DNA of 64,000 bases from Demequina salsinemoris (GCF_000974805.1 NZ_BBQZ01000006.1:1-64000), one strand, 5' to 3'; counted from the stretch's first letter, positions 24,645-34,536 are shown. Translations and numbers: made by a program. Notes: a model not told the origin generated them from the sequence alone.

Positions 24645-25411
24645 GCCGCCTCCTTGGCGGGCTTCTTCGCGGTCGGCACGAGGGCGCGCAGGCGCTGGCC
24701 CACCGAGCGCGGGTTCGCGCCGGCCTGGATCGCGAGGAGGCCCTCCATCGCCATCTCCATCTTCTGCGCCTCCATCTCGGAGATGCGCTTGATGCGCGCA
24801 GCGATGGGAAGCCAGATGAGGTTGGCGGACAGCAGGCCCCAGAGGGTCGCGACGAACGCGGAGGCGATCATGTGACCGAGGGTCGACGGCTCGTCGAGGT
24901 TCTCGAGGACGTGGACCAGCGACACGACGGTGCCGATGATGCCGATGGTCGGCGCGAAGCCGCCCATGTCGGTGAAGACCTTCGCGATCGCCTTGTCGTT
25001 GGCCTTCTTGCCGTCGATCTGCGCCTCCATGACGGCGCGCAGGTCCTCGGGGTCGGTGCCGTCGATCGCGGACTGCAGGCCGTCCTTGATGAAGTCGTCG
25101 TCGATCTCGCGGGTCGCGTCCTCGAGCGCGAGGAGTCCCTCACGACGGGCGCGGTCGGCGAGCTTGACGACGAGGTCGACGGTCTCGTGCGGGTCCTTCT
25201 CCTTGTACAGGAGGTAGCTGCCGAGGCTCGAGAACGCCCCGAGGAAGCCCTTGAGGGTCGTGGTCGCGAGACCGGCGCCGAGCGTGCCGCCGATGACGAG
25301 CATCATGGGCGCGGGCAGGACGACGGACATGGGGGTCGACCCCTCCATGAAGATGGAGGCGATGACCGCGCCGAACGCGAGGCCCAGACCGATCAGGGTT
25401 GCGACATCCAT
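24641..25411 (-). CDS. motA: Flagellar stator protein MotA
   Basis: A 256-residue protein with four membrane helices, a large cytoplasmic loop (FIKDGLQSAIDGTDPEDLRAVME region) and the conserved proline segment GGFAPTIGIIGTVVSLVHVL. It forms the proton channel with MotB. The ATG overlaps the flbD stop, which fixes the start inside a longer open frame. Confidence 0.95.
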   Translation of the reverse strand: MDVATLIGLGLAFGAVIASIFMEGSTPMSVVLPAPMMLVIGGTLGAGLATTTLKGFLGAFSSLGSYLLYKEKDPHETVDLVVKLADRARREGLLALEDATREIDDDFIKDGLQSAIDGTDPEDLRAVMEAQIDGKKANDKAIAKVFTDMGGFAPTIGIIGTVVSLVHVLENLDEPSTLGHMIASAFVATLWGLLSANLIWLPIAARIKRISEMEAQKMEMAMEGLLAIQAGANPRSVGQRLRALVPTAKKPAKEAA

Positions 25412-25692
25412 CAGTCGACCTCGGGCGTCACCGCGAGGCGCGGACGCGAGTCGATCCCGGTGACCGTGGCCACGGATCCGTGGGGCTCTGCGTCGGCCAT
25501 CTCGATGGCGAGGGCGACGACACCCGCACGGTGCTCCTGCACGATGCGGGTGAGAGAGGCGAGGTCCTCGGCGACCAGCAGCTTGGTGCCGTCGACAAGG
25601 GTGACCACCGTGTCGGGCGTCGACTCGGCACGCTCGATGAGGTCCGGGTTGACGGCGAACGGGTGCCCGTTGAGGCGCGTCAAGGTAATCAC
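25411..25692 (-). CDS. flbD: FlbD/SwrD-type flagellar protein
   Basis: A 93-residue protein with the family start ITLTRLNGHPFAVNPDLIERAESTPDT and the VTLVDGTKLLVAE motif. In Bacillus the homologue (SwrD) supports stator power. It begins at GTG 25692 and is coupled to motA. About 20 residues beyond the usual end are present. Confidence 0.88.
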   Translation of the reverse strand: MITLTRLNGHPFAVNPDLIERAESTPDTVVTLVDGTKLLVAEDLASLTRIVQEHRAGVVALAIEMADAEPHGSVATVTGIDSRPRLAVTPEVD

Positions 25693-25853
25693 GTTTCACC
25701 ATCCCTGGCGGTTCTGCGGGCCCATCCGTGAGCCCGGTTACATGTCTCTCATCGGTCGCCGACCCTTCGATGTGAGCGAAGCACCCGGGCCCCGGGAGAC
25801 GGAACGGTCACATCCGGTGGACACCGCATCGTCCCTGTGCCTGAACGCACCAC

Positions 25854-25897
25854 GGCCCGCCGGGCAGGACCGGGACGGGGTCCTGCCGCGGCGGGCC
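25854..25897 (-). terminator. Hairpin terminator after flgE
   Basis: An 18-bp stem with a single bulge (25854-25871 with 25879-25897) lies about 35 nt after the flgE stop. It has no U-tract. It separates the fliE-flgE transcript from flbD-motA. A GGACGATGCG copy sits just beyond it at 25825. Confidence 0.7.
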
Positions 25898-25929
25898 GCG
25901 AGCGGTGGCGCGAAGGCGCCAACGGGCAT

Positions 25930-27135
25930 TTAGCGCTTGAGGTTGACGAGCTCCTCGAGCACCGAGTCCGAGGTGGTGATGATGCGCGAGTTCGCCTGGA
26001 AGCCGCGCTGCGCGACGATGAGGTTCGTGAACTCGGCCGAGAGGTCCACGTTGGACATCTCGAGCGAGCCGCTCGTGAGCGTGCCGCGGCCGCCCGAGCC
26101 GGCGGTGCCGATCTGCGGGTCGCCCGAGTTCACGGTCGTGCTGTACAGCGAGTTGCCGGACTTCGACAGACCCGACGGGTTGGTGAAGCTCGCGAGCGCG
26201 ATCTGGCCGACCGCCTGCTTGAGGCCGTTGGAGAACGAGCCCATGACGGTGCCGTCCGCGTTGACCGTGAACGACTGGAGCGAGCCCGCCGACTGGCCGT
26301 CCTGGTCCGAGGCCGCGAGGGTCTCGAGCTCGGCGTAGCCGGTGAGCGAGTTGAGGTCGAGCGTGATCGCCGAGGTGCCGACGGTCGCGTCCGCGGCCAG
26401 GGTCGGCAGCGTGACGGTGTTGATCGAGCCGTCGGTGTTGAAGGTGATCGATCCCGTGCCGGACGCGGTGGTGTCCGCGACGTCGGCCGCGATGTCCCAG
26501 CCCGCCGCGGTGCGCGTGAACTGGACGGTGAGCGCGTGGCTGCCACCGGCGGCGTCGTAGACGTCGATCTGGCGGGTGAGCACGTCGCCAACCGCGGCGT
26601 CGGTGGGCAGGTTGCCCTCGAACGAGGCCGTGGTGGTGGCGGCGGCGCCCATGAGGGTCGACACCGGGAGGGTGAGGTCGGTCAGCGCGGCGTTCGTGTC
26701 GACGGCGCCCGTCGCGTCGGCGGCCCAGCCCTGCACGAAGCCGCCGTCCGGCGTGACGAGGCGTCCGAGCGAGTCGAACGAGAACGCGCCGGCACGCGAG
26801 TACATCTCCTCGCCGCCCTTGTCGACCACGAAGAAGCCGTCGCCCGAGATCATCATGTCGGTCGACACGTTGGTCAGCTGCGCGGCACCCTGCTGGAAGT
26901 TGGTGCTGATGCCTGCGACCTTGACGCCCAGGCCGATCTGCGCGGGGTTCGTTCCACCCGCGGTGGCGGTCGCGGCGCCCGCGTTGGTGAGGACCTGCGA
27001 GAGCGTGTCCTGGAACTGGACCGACGAGGACTTGAAGCCCGCGGTGTTGACGTTGGCGATGTTGTTGCCCGTGACGTCGAGCATGGTCTGGTGCGCGCGC
27101 AGTCCGGAGATTCCGGCGAAGAGTGAGCGGAGCAT
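25930..27135 (-). CDS. flgE: Flagellar hook protein FlgE
   Basis: A 401-residue hook subunit with the axial-protein N-terminus (MLRSLFAGISGLRAHQTMLDVTGNNIANVNTAGFK) and C-terminus (SNVDLSAEFTNLIVAQRGFQANSR). The middle is a D1/D2 hook domain. It is exported through the basal body without a signal peptide, capped by FlgD during assembly. It is preceded by an AGAAGGA ribosome site. Confidence 0.95.
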   Translation of the reverse strand: MLRSLFAGISGLRAHQTMLDVTGNNIANVNTAGFKSSSVQFQDTLSQVLTNAGAATATAGGTNPAQIGLGVKVAGISTNFQQGAAQLTNVSTDMMISGDGFFVVDKGGEEMYSRAGAFSFDSLGRLVTPDGGFVQGWAADATGAVDTNAALTDLTLPVSTLMGAAATTTASFEGNLPTDAAVGDVLTRQIDVYDAAGGSHALTVQFTRTAAGWDIAADVADTTASGTGSITFNTDGSINTVTLPTLAADATVGTSAITLDLNSLTGYAELETLAASDQDGQSAGSLQSFTVNADGTVMGSFSNGLKQAVGQIALASFTNPSGLSKSGNSLYSTTVNSGDPQIGTAGSGGRGTLTSGSLEMSNVDLSAEFTNLIVAQRGFQANSRIITTSDSVLEELVNLKR

Positions 27136-27165
27136 GGTGTTCCTTCTTTCGGGTGTTCCGGACGA

Positions 27166-27660
27166 CTACGCGTCGGTGGTCTCGGTGGTGGTGGAGTCGG
27201 TGGTGGAGTCGGTGTCGGTGGAGTCGGTCGCGGCGGCGGTCGCGTCGACCGACAGGACCTCGTCGAGGCTCACGTCGGTGCCGTCGATCGTGACGACGGG
27301 GACCGAGGCGGCGAAGTTGGCGGAGGTGGCCTCGCCGGTGACGACGTTGCCCTCGGAGTCGTAGTAGCTGACCTGCTTGCCGACCATCTCCGAGGCGGCC
27401 ATCCGCATGGTGAGCGCGAACTGCTCCTGGATGGTCTCGGTCTGCGAGACGACCTGCTCCATCTGGGCCATGGCGACCTGCTGGGCCATCATCTCGTTGG
27501 TGTCCATGGGGTCGGACGGGTCCTGGTTGGTCAGCTGCGCGACGAGCAGGGTCATGAACGCCTCGGAGTCCAGGGTCTGGCTGCCGCTCGCCACCGAGGT
27601 GCCGGTGGTCAGCGCCGCCGTCGTGGTGAGGCTGCTGGTGGACACGTTCTCTACGGTCAT
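27166..27660 (-). CDS. flgD: Hook capping protein FlgD
   Basis: A 164-residue scaffold for hook assembly with the conserved core FMTLLVAQLTNQDPSDPMDTNEMMAQ. The C-terminus is short and ends in an unusual Thr/Asp/Ser-rich tail of about 25 residues. It lies between fliK and flgE, as expected. Confidence 0.92.
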   Translation of the reverse strand: MTVENVSTSSLTTTAALTTGTSVASGSQTLDSEAFMTLLVAQLTNQDPSDPMDTNEMMAQQVAMAQMEQVVSQTETIQEQFALTMRMAASEMVGKQVSYYDSEGNVVTGEATSANFAASVPVVTIDGTDVSLDEVLSVDATAAATDSTDTDSTTDSTTTETTDA

Positions 27661-27671
27661 GATCGCTCCTG

Positions 27672-29135
27672 TCAGATCATCAGGTCCACGCCGCCGGCGT
27701 GCGTGCCGGTCGTCATGGCGGAGGCGGGGGTGAGGGGCTGCGGTGCGTCGATGCGGACCGTGCTGGTGGGCTGCTGCGAGCCGCGGCGGCTGCCGAGTCC
27801 CGTGCCCTGGTCGGCGAGCTCGCCCTGGGGGCCCTGCTCCGTGCCGAGGTCGAGGTCGGCCGTGAGGCCGGTGGCGGCGAGGTCGCGACGCAGGTCGCCG
27901 AGCGCCTGCTTGAGCGCCTCGCGGGACGCGTCGGACGCGCCGAACAGCTGGAGGCTCACGCCGTCCTGCGTGATGTGCGCGACGACCTTGACGTGCCCGA
28001 AGGTCTCCGGGGTGACGGACAGCGTGAGGATGTGCTCGCCCTGCGGCAGCTGCTTGAGGTGCGTGAGCTGGCCGGTGAGCTGGGTCGCGAGGGGCGGCGC
28101 GGTCTGCGCGGCCGGGGTCGCGGGGGCCACGGACGATGCGGCGGTGGTCGCGGGCGTCACGGTGGCCGCGGGCGCGGCCACGGGCGTGCTCGACGCATCG
28201 ACGGCTCCCACGCTCGCGGCGCGCTGGGTCGCGGGCCGGACCTCGGCCGCGGCCTGCGCGGGCGCGCTCGCGACCGCGGCGTCGTCCGCGACGTCGGCGG
28301 TGGCCGACATGGACGATGCGGGGGTCAGGTGAGCGGGTCGCTGCGGCATGGGCTCTCCCTCGGTGTCGGCGGGGTCTCCCGCCGTCTCGGAGAGAGACGC
28401 GGGGGCGGCGCCTCCCTCCGAGACGGATGTGACGGAGACGTTCTCGGTGGCGGTCGCCTTCGGTGCGGGCTGGGCGGCCGCGCCGGACGATGCGGTGGCG
28501 ACCGGCGCCTGCGGGGCGGTGTCGACGGCCTCGGTCGGGGCGGGCTCGGCCTGGGTGTCGGCGGGCTCGGCCGCGACGGCCTGGACTGCGGCGGGCTGAG
28601 CCTGGACCGCGGCGGCCACGGCGGCCACGCCGGCGTCGGCAGGGGCGGTGAGCTGAGACGCCGTCGGCAGGGCTGCGAGCGGGGCCGTCGGCACGGTCTG
28701 ATCGGCGGGCACCGTGGTGTCCTGAGCGTCGGTCGCGCTCACGTCCTGCGCCGCATCGTCCTGCGCGGACGTGTCCTCGGCGCCGGCCGCCTGCGCGTCG
28801 TCGGTGGCGTCGACGCGGTCCGCGTCCTTCGCGCCGGCCGAGTCGCCGGCGCGGTGGGCGTCGTCCTTGCGGGCGGCCTCGTTGCGGCGTGCGGCGTCCG
28901 CGCGGCGGTCGGCCGCGGCCTCACGGTGCGCCGCGTCCTGACGGCGGGAGGCGTCGGCGCGGGCGTCGGCCCGGTCGGTGCCGCTGGTCTGCTGGGCGCG
29001 GTCGGACGACTGCGTCGTCTGCCGTGCGGTCTCGAGCTCGCGGGCGAAGTCGGCGCCGTCCGAGGACGTGCGTGCGGTCTGGCCCGTGCCGGTGCTCGGG
29101 GTCGGCGTGGGAACCGCGGCGATCATGGTGCTCAT
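27672..29135 (-). CDS. fliK: Flagellar hook-length control protein FliK
   Basis: A 487-residue protein. Residues 1-385 are disordered and rich in Ala, Asp, Pro, Thr and Arg. The C-terminal domain (LTHLKQLPQGEHILTLSVTP then VKVVAHITQDGVSLQLFG) is the conserved FliK/FlhB-interacting part. The ruler region carries several GGACGATGCG motifs in both orientations, read as Asp-Asp-Ala or Ala-Ser-Ser. The ATG overlaps the fliJ stop. Confidence 0.9.
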   Translation of the reverse strand: MSTMIAAVPTPTPSTGTGQTARTSSDGADFARELETARQTTQSSDRAQQTSGTDRADARADASRRQDAAHREAAADRRADAARRNEAARKDDAHRAGDSAGAKDADRVDATDDAQAAGAEDTSAQDDAAQDVSATDAQDTTVPADQTVPTAPLAALPTASQLTAPADAGVAAVAAAVQAQPAAVQAVAAEPADTQAEPAPTEAVDTAPQAPVATASSGAAAQPAPKATATENVSVTSVSEGGAAPASLSETAGDPADTEGEPMPQRPAHLTPASSMSATADVADDAAVASAPAQAAAEVRPATQRAASVGAVDASSTPVAAPAATVTPATTAASSVAPATPAAQTAPPLATQLTGQLTHLKQLPQGEHILTLSVTPETFGHVKVVAHITQDGVSLQLFGASDASREALKQALGDLRRDLAATGLTADLDLGTEQGPQGELADQGTGLGSRRGSQQPTSTVRIDAPQPLTPASAMTTGTHAGGVDLMI

Positions 29136-29593
29136 CGGTACTCGTCCTCCTTGGTGGCGCGGCGCAGGGCCGCCTCGTCCAGGGCAAGCTGCTCCTCGGC
29201 GAGCTCCTCGGCGAGGATCTTCGCCGCGTGACGCTCTCCGAGCTTCTCGATCATGCTCACGCGCATCCGTGCCTCGCCCCAGGCCTGCGTGGCCGCGTCC
29301 GCCTTGGCGTTCGCGGTGTCGAGGGCGACGGTCAGGTGCGCGATGTGGGTGGCCGCGGCGACGCGCGTCGCGACGGCGGTGTGCCAGGCGCGGTCGGCGC
29401 CGGCGGACTGAGCGACGCGGGCGAGGCTCGCGTCGTCGAACGTGACCGACGCGAGGCGGTCGGTCGCGTCGGCGACGGCGACCTGCGCGGAGCGGCGGTG
29501 GCCGTTGGCGACCTCGAGCGAGGCGGCGGCGCTCTCCTCGACGAGGCGGCGAGCGCGGAGCAGGCCCTCGAGCGCGAACTTGCGAGCCATCAT
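29132..29593 (-). CDS. fliJ: Flagellar export protein FliJ
   Basis: A 153-residue coiled-coil protein in the FliJ position between fliI and fliK. It begins (M)MARKFALEGLLRARRLVEE, typical of FliJ, and is helical throughout. It acts as the stalk of the FliI ATPase. The first ATG overlaps the fliI stop; a second ATG follows directly. Confidence 0.85.
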   Translation of the reverse strand: MMARKFALEGLLRARRLVEESAAASLEVANGHRRSAQVAVADATDRLASVTFDDASLARVAQSAGADRAWHTAVATRVAAATHIAHLTVALDTANAKADAATQAWGEARMRVSMIEKLGERHAAKILAEELAEEQLALDEAALRRATKEDEYR

Positions 29594-30945
29594 GCCACCC
29601 CCATCCGGGACACGAGCGCCTTGAGCGCGCTCCACGAGTCGTCCGAGGCGATGATCTGGTCGACGCTCTGACGCAGGAAGCCGTCGATCGCGTCGGCGTT
29701 CGCGACGGCGGCGTCGACAAGGCGGTTCGAGCCGGGCGCGTACGCGCCGACGTCGAGCAGGTCCTGCGCGCGCTGTCGTGCCGCGAGCACCTGGCGCAGC
29801 TGGAGCGCGAGCTGCTTCTGCTCGGCGCTCGTGACGCGGCCCGCGACGCGGGACACCGAGCCGAGGACGTCGATCGCGGGGTAGTGCCCGGCGACCGCGA
29901 GGTCGCGCGACAGGACCACGTGTCCGTCAAGGATCGAGCGGGCGGCGTCGGCGATGGGCTCGTTGTGGTCGTCACCGTCCACGAGAACCGTGTAGATGCC
30001 GGTGACGGAGCCGGTGTGGTCGGTCCCTGCGCGCTCGAGGAGCTGCGCGAGCATGCTGAACGTCGACGGCGGGTACCCGCGGGTCGCGGGCGGCTCGCCC
30101 ACGGACAGGCCGATCTCGCGCTGCGCCATGGCGACTCGCGTGAGCGAGTCCATCATGAGCACCGCGTGCTTGCCGCGCGAGCGCAGGTCCTCCGCGATGC
30201 GGGTCGCGACGAAGGCGGCGCGCAGGCGCACCATCGCGGGCTGGTCCGAGGTGGCGACGACGACGACCGACCTGGCGAGGCCCTCGGGGCCCAGGTCGTC
30301 CTCGAGGAACTCGCGGACCTCGCGGCCGCGCTCGCCGATGAGGGCGATGACGCTGACCTCCGCGTCGGTGCCGCGGGCGATCATCGACAGCAGCGACGAC
30401 TTGCCGACGCCGGAGCCGGCGAACAGTCCGATGCGCTGGCCGCGGCCGACGGTGACGAGCGTGTCGAGCGCGGAGACGCCGAGGCCGACGGGGGTGTCGA
30501 CGCGGGCGCGCTGGAGGGCGTCGGGGGCGTCCGCGGAGACGGGCACGCGGGTCATCCCGGCGCCGACGAGCGGCCCCTTGCCGTCCATCGGACGGCCGAG
30601 CCCGTCGAGCACGCGGCCGAGCAGCTCGGGTCCGGCGGGAACGGTGAGGGGGCTTCCGGTCGCGCGAGCGTCCATGCCGACGCGCAGCCCGTGGACGCCT
30701 CCGAGCGGCATGCACCTGAGCGACCTCGGGGTGACCGCGACGACCTCCGCGACGGTGCCGGCCGCATCGTCGCTGTCGATCGCGACCAGGTCGCCGACGG
30801 CGCCGGGCAGGCCGACCACCTCGATCGACAGGCCGACGATGGACGACACCGAGCCGATCAGCTGGGGCGCGGCCGCCGTCGCCGCACGGGCGAGGCGCGC
30901 GGCGCCTGGCAGCGGCGCGGGACGGAGGTCGGTGAGCGCGGTCAT
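29590..30945 (-). CDS. fliI: Flagellum-specific ATPase FliI
   Basis: A 451-residue F1-beta-like ATPase that energises export. The Walker A motif is GLFAGSGVGKSSLL (Lys182), with Walker B in HAVLMMDSLTRVAMAQREIG and the family hallmark GEPPATRGYPPSTFSML. It begins 2 nt after fliH. Confidence 0.97.
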   Translation of the reverse strand: MTALTDLRPAPLPGAARLARAATAAAPQLIGSVSSIVGLSIEVVGLPGAVGDLVAIDSDDAAGTVAEVVAVTPRSLRCMPLGGVHGLRVGMDARATGSPLTVPAGPELLGRVLDGLGRPMDGKGPLVGAGMTRVPVSADAPDALQRARVDTPVGLGVSALDTLVTVGRGQRIGLFAGSGVGKSSLLSMIARGTDAEVSVIALIGERGREVREFLEDDLGPEGLARSVVVVATSDQPAMVRLRAAFVATRIAEDLRSRGKHAVLMMDSLTRVAMAQREIGLSVGEPPATRGYPPSTFSMLAQLLERAGTDHTGSVTGIYTVLVDGDDHNEPIADAARSILDGHVVLSRDLAVAGHYPAIDVLGSVSRVAGRVTSAEQKQLALQLRQVLAARQRAQDLLDVGAYAPGSNRLVDAAVANADAIDGFLRQSVDQIIASDDSWSALKALVSRMGVA

Positions 30946-30947
30946 GG

Positions 30948-31580
30948 TCAGTCCTCCTCCGAGAGCAGCGCGCGACGCGCGCGGTCGAGGGCGGAGGACA
31001 GGCGGGCGTCGAGCTCGCCGCCGTCGTAGTCGGTGACCGCGTCGCCGGGGTTCAGACGCGGGTCCGACACGAGGGCGACGCCCTCGGGCAGGACGACGTC
31101 GCCGTCAGAGAGGACGCGCTGCGCGTGCTCGAGGTCGGCGGGGTTGAGGCGGACGCGCGTCGCGTCGACCTCGTCGGGAAGGGTGAGCGCGCGTGCGAGC
31201 GCGTCGCGCGCCGAGCCGGGTCCGGGAACGGTCTCGCGGGCGAGCACCGCCTCGGCGAGCATGAGGGCCGCCTGGTGCAGGGCGCCCTCGGCGTCGTCGA
31301 GCACGGGGAGGGAGCGGCGCTCCCACTGGGTGGCCGCCTCGGTCAGCGCCGCGAGCGTCTGGCGCACGGCGGCGTCGCGCTGGGCCTCACGACGCTCGTG
31401 GTCGGCGGTGAGGCGCGCGCGCTCGGTGACGGCGGCCGCCGCGGCGGCGCGAGTGCCCGCGGCGTAGCCGGCGGCGTAGCCCGCAGCGTGACCGGAGGCC
31501 TTGGCGGCGTCGTTCGTGTCCGCGGCGGGCGCCGCGATGGCGCTCGGGACGAAGGCCGCGACGCGTGCGTCAAGCGACAT
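30948..31580 (-). CDS. fliH: Flagellar assembly protein FliH
   Basis: A 210-residue FliI regulator. It has glycine-spaced repeats (SGHAAGYAAGYAAGTRAA), a long coiled coil and a C-terminal FliH/V-ATPase E-type domain (VRLNPADLEHAQRVL ... DPRLNPGDAVTDYDGGELDARL). The start overlaps the end of fliG by 11 nt. Confidence 0.9.
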   Translation of the reverse strand: MSLDARVAAFVPSAIAAPAADTNDAAKASGHAAGYAAGYAAGTRAAAAAAVTERARLTADHERREAQRDAAVRQTLAALTEAATQWERRSLPVLDDAEGALHQAALMLAEAVLARETVPGPGSARDALARALTLPDEVDATRVRLNPADLEHAQRVLSDGDVVLPEGVALVSDPRLNPGDAVTDYDGGELDARLSSALDRARRALLSEED

Positions 31581-32574
31581 ACTCGTCCTCCCCGTCGCGG
31601 CTGATCATGATCTCGCCGGACTCCTCCAGTCCGCGGATGACCTGGACGACGCTCGAGCGCGCCTCCTCGACCATCGACATGCGCACGGGGCCGAGCATGT
31701 CGATCTCGTCCACGAGGTTGTCGCGAGCACGCTCAGACATGTTCCGCAGGATCTTGTCGCGCACGGCGTCCTCGGCACCCTTGAGTGCCGTGGCGAGCGT
31801 CATCGTCTCGACGCCGCGCATCACCATCTGGATCGCGCGGTCCTCGAGCAGCGTGATGTCGGAGAACACGAACATGAGCTGGCGGATCTGGTCTGCGAGG
31901 TCCGAGTCCTTCTCCGCGAGGCCCTCGAGGATGAGCTTCTCGGTCGCGGCGTCGGCCTTGTTGATGATCTCGACGAGCGGCTGCACGCCGCCAACCGCCG
32001 TCATCTCACGCGAGGTCAGGAGATTGGCCGCCTTGCGCTTGAGCTTGTCGGCGATGAGGTTGACCACGTCGGGAGACGCGCCGTCCATGAGGGCGATGCG
32101 GTGGGCCACGATCGCGCGGATGTCCGGAGCGAGGCCGGCCATGATCGCGGAGGCGTGCTCCGGCCGCAGGTGCGCGAGCACGAGGGCGATGGTCTGCGGG
32201 TGCTCACCGGTCAGCAGCGAGACCACCTGGCGCGCGTCGGCGTCCTTGAGGAACTCGAACGGCTGGACCTGGATGCGGCTCTCGAGGCGCGCGAGCACCT
32301 CGGCGGCCCCCTCCGGGCCGAGCATCTCCTCGAGCAGCTTCTTGGCGTAGGCCATGCCGCCCTCGGGGGCCATGCCTCCGCCGGCGTTGCGGCGGAACTC
32401 GTTGAGCACCTCTTTGAGGGTCTCGTCGTCGACGGACCGCATGCGGGTGATCTCGGTGGTGAGCTGGTCGATCTCGGCCTCGTCCATCTGGGCCATCACG
32501 CCTGCGGCCGGGCCCTTGCCCATCTGGATGAGCACGAGGGCGGCCTTCTGGGTGCCTGTCAGCATCGCGGGCAT
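31570..32574 (-). CDS. fliG: Flagellar motor switch protein FliG
   Basis: A 334-residue rotor protein. It has an N-terminal FliF-binding domain (TGTQKAALVLIQMG), the middle-domain EHPQ motif (LTGEHPQTIALVLAHL) and a C-terminal torque helix with charged residues (NMSERARDNLVDEIDMLGPV). The ATG shares a base with the fliF stop, which sets the start in a longer open frame. Confidence 0.96.
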   Translation of the reverse strand: MPAMLTGTQKAALVLIQMGKGPAAGVMAQMDEAEIDQLTTEITRMRSVDDETLKEVLNEFRRNAGGGMAPEGGMAYAKKLLEEMLGPEGAAEVLARLESRIQVQPFEFLKDADARQVVSLLTGEHPQTIALVLAHLRPEHASAIMAGLAPDIRAIVAHRIALMDGASPDVVNLIADKLKRKAANLLTSREMTAVGGVQPLVEIINKADAATEKLILEGLAEKDSDLADQIRQLMFVFSDITLLEDRAIQMVMRGVETMTLATALKGAEDAVRDKILRNMSERARDNLVDEIDMLGPVRMSMVEEARSSVVQVIRGLEESGEIMISRDGEDEYVA

Positions 32575-34205
32575 CAGCGGCGCTCCGAACTGATCCAGCC
32601 GCGCAGGACATCGGCCACCTCGGCCGGCTGCTCCTGGGCGAAGGCTGTGATCTCCTCGCGGATCGCGAGCGCGACCGTGTCGATGTCGGGGACGGGGGCG
32701 GCCTCGAGGGCTGCGAACATGTCGCCCTCGGCCTCCTGAGCGGCGGCGTCGATAAGGGCCTGCGAGCGCGCCTCGAGCGCCTCCTGGGCCCTGGCCTCGA
32801 GCTCCTCGACGGCCTCGAGGCTGAGCTGGACCCGCTCGTCCTTCTTCTTCTTGCGGCTGCGGACCATCAGCACGATCACGAGGATCAGGATCCCGAGCGC
32901 GAGGAGCGACCACTTCACGATCGAGACGATCATGCTCTGCGTGGCCGCGGCCTGCGCGGCCGCGGTGGCCTCGGAGATCGCGGCTGCGGCCTCGTCGGCC
33001 TGGCTCGTGTCGAAGGCCATCGAGGACACCGACAGGACGTCGCCGCGCGTCGCGTCGATGCCGGCGGCTGCCGCCACCATCGACTCGAGCGTCGCATCGT
33101 CCACGGCGACCGCCGCGTCGGCGTTCGTGACGACGGAGACCGACTGGCGGCTGACCGTGCCGGGCGCGTTCTCGGTGATCTCGGTGACCTTGTTGACCGC
33201 GTTGTTCTTGACCCACGACTGGTTGGTGTAGTCGCCGGGGCTCGCGGAGGCCGCGGGCACGGAGATGTTGTCGGGGCCGAGGACGCCGGTCTCGGTGCTC
33301 GAGCTCGTGCCGGAGTACTGCTCGACCGTGCCGGACTCGCTGAGCGGCTGGGCGCTCGGGTCGGAGCTGAAGGTCTCGCTCGTCGTCTGCGTCTCGTCGT
33401 AGTCGAGCTCGGCGGTCACCGACACGACCGCGTTGCCCTCGCCGAGGATCTGATCGAGCATCGTCTGCACGTTGGAGGCGATGCGCGTCTCGTAGTCCGC
33501 GGTCGCGCTGGCCTGAAGCAGGGTCGAGTCCTCGGCGCCCACGGTCGAGAGCACGTTGCCGTCGGCATCGATGACGGCGACGTCCTCGGCGGCCATGCCG
33601 TCGATCGAGGCGGAGACCAGGTTCGCGATCGCCTGGACGTTCTGGGTGCCGAGCGAGGCGCCGGCCGAGGTCTCGACGAAGACCGACGCGGTGGGCGCGG
33701 CCTGCTCGTCGGAGAACACGGTCTCCTCGGGCAGCGCGAGCTTCACCGAGGCCGTCTCGACGCCGTTCATCGCCTCGATCGTCTGGGCGAGCTCGCCCTC
33801 GAGGGCGCGCTGGTACGTCACCTGCTGCTGGAACTCGGAGCTCGTCATCGACATGTTGTCGAGCAGGTCGTAGCCGACAGCGGAGGTGGTGGTGAGGCCC
33901 GCCGAGGCGACCGCGAGGCGCGTGTCGTAGAGCTGGTCCTCGGGCACGAGGATCGTGCCGCCGCCCGCCGTGAGCTGGTAGTTGACGCCGCTCGCGTCGA
34001 GCTGGCCGACGATCGCCGCGGCGTCCGTCGACGACAGGTTGGTGAACAGCGGCGCCATCGACGGCTTCGAGGACCACTGGAACACGGCGAATCCGCCGAT
34101 CACGAGGATGACGCCGAGCATGCCGATGATGACCTTCTGGCCGAGCGACATCTCGCCTGCGGTCGTCTTGAACCGCTCCATGAGGCTGGTGACCTGCTTC
34201 GGCAT
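32574..34205 (-). CDS. fliF: Flagellar MS-ring protein FliF
   Basis: A 543-residue membrane ring protein. Membrane helices lie at about 24-43 and 427-450, with ring-building motifs between (APLFTNLSSTDAAAIVGQLD, YDTRLAVASAGL, FQQQVTYQRALEGELAQTIE). The cytoplasmic tail binds FliG. It starts 1 nt after fliE. Confidence 0.97.
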   Translation of the reverse strand: MPKQVTSLMERFKTTAGEMSLGQKVIIGMLGVILVIGGFAVFQWSSKPSMAPLFTNLSSTDAAAIVGQLDASGVNYQLTAGGGTILVPEDQLYDTRLAVASAGLTTTSAVGYDLLDNMSMTSSEFQQQVTYQRALEGELAQTIEAMNGVETASVKLALPEETVFSDEQAAPTASVFVETSAGASLGTQNVQAIANLVSASIDGMAAEDVAVIDADGNVLSTVGAEDSTLLQASATADYETRIASNVQTMLDQILGEGNAVVSVTAELDYDETQTTSETFSSDPSAQPLSESGTVEQYSGTSSSTETGVLGPDNISVPAASASPGDYTNQSWVKNNAVNKVTEITENAPGTVSRQSVSVVTNADAAVAVDDATLESMVAAAAGIDATRGDVLSVSSMAFDTSQADEAAAAISEATAAAQAAATQSMIVSIVKWSLLALGILILVIVLMVRSRKKKKDERVQLSLEAVEELEARAQEALEARSQALIDAAAQEAEGDMFAALEAAPVPDIDTVALAIREEITAFAQEQPAEVADVLRGWISSERR

Positions 34206-34206
34206 G

Positions 34207-34533
34207 TCAGGCCTGCATGTTCATGATGTTGGTGAACGCCTCGACGGCCTTGTTCCTCACCGCGGACACGAGCTCGAGCGTGACGGCGGCCTCCGTCGCG
34301 GCGATCGTGTACTGGTGCACGTCCTCAAGGTCGCCGGTGACGGCCTGGACGGCGAGCGAGTCGGCGTTCGACTGAAGGCCCTGCACGTTCTCGACGGCCG
34401 ACGCGAGCGAGCTCGCGAACGCGCCGTCCGACGCGGAGGTGCCGGCCGCGGCGGTGCTGCCCGCGGTCTCGCTCAGGTAGCCGGTGCCGCTGACGGCGCC
34501 GCTCGTGAGCGCGGAGACTGCCTCGATCGACAT
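34207..34533 (-). CDS. fliE: Flagellar hook-basal body protein FliE
   Basis: A 108-residue rod adaptor between the MS ring and proximal rod. The conserved C-terminal half reads DVHQYTIAATEAAVTLELVSAVRNKAVEAF; the N-terminal part is Ser/Thr/Ala-rich. It starts 3 nt after flgC. Confidence 0.93.
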   Translation of the reverse strand: MSIEAVSALTSGAVSGTGYLSETAGSTAAAGTSASDGAFASSLASAVENVQGLQSNADSLAVQAVTGDLEDVHQYTIAATEAAVTLELVSAVRNKAVEAFTNIMNMQA

Positions 34534-34536
34534 CAG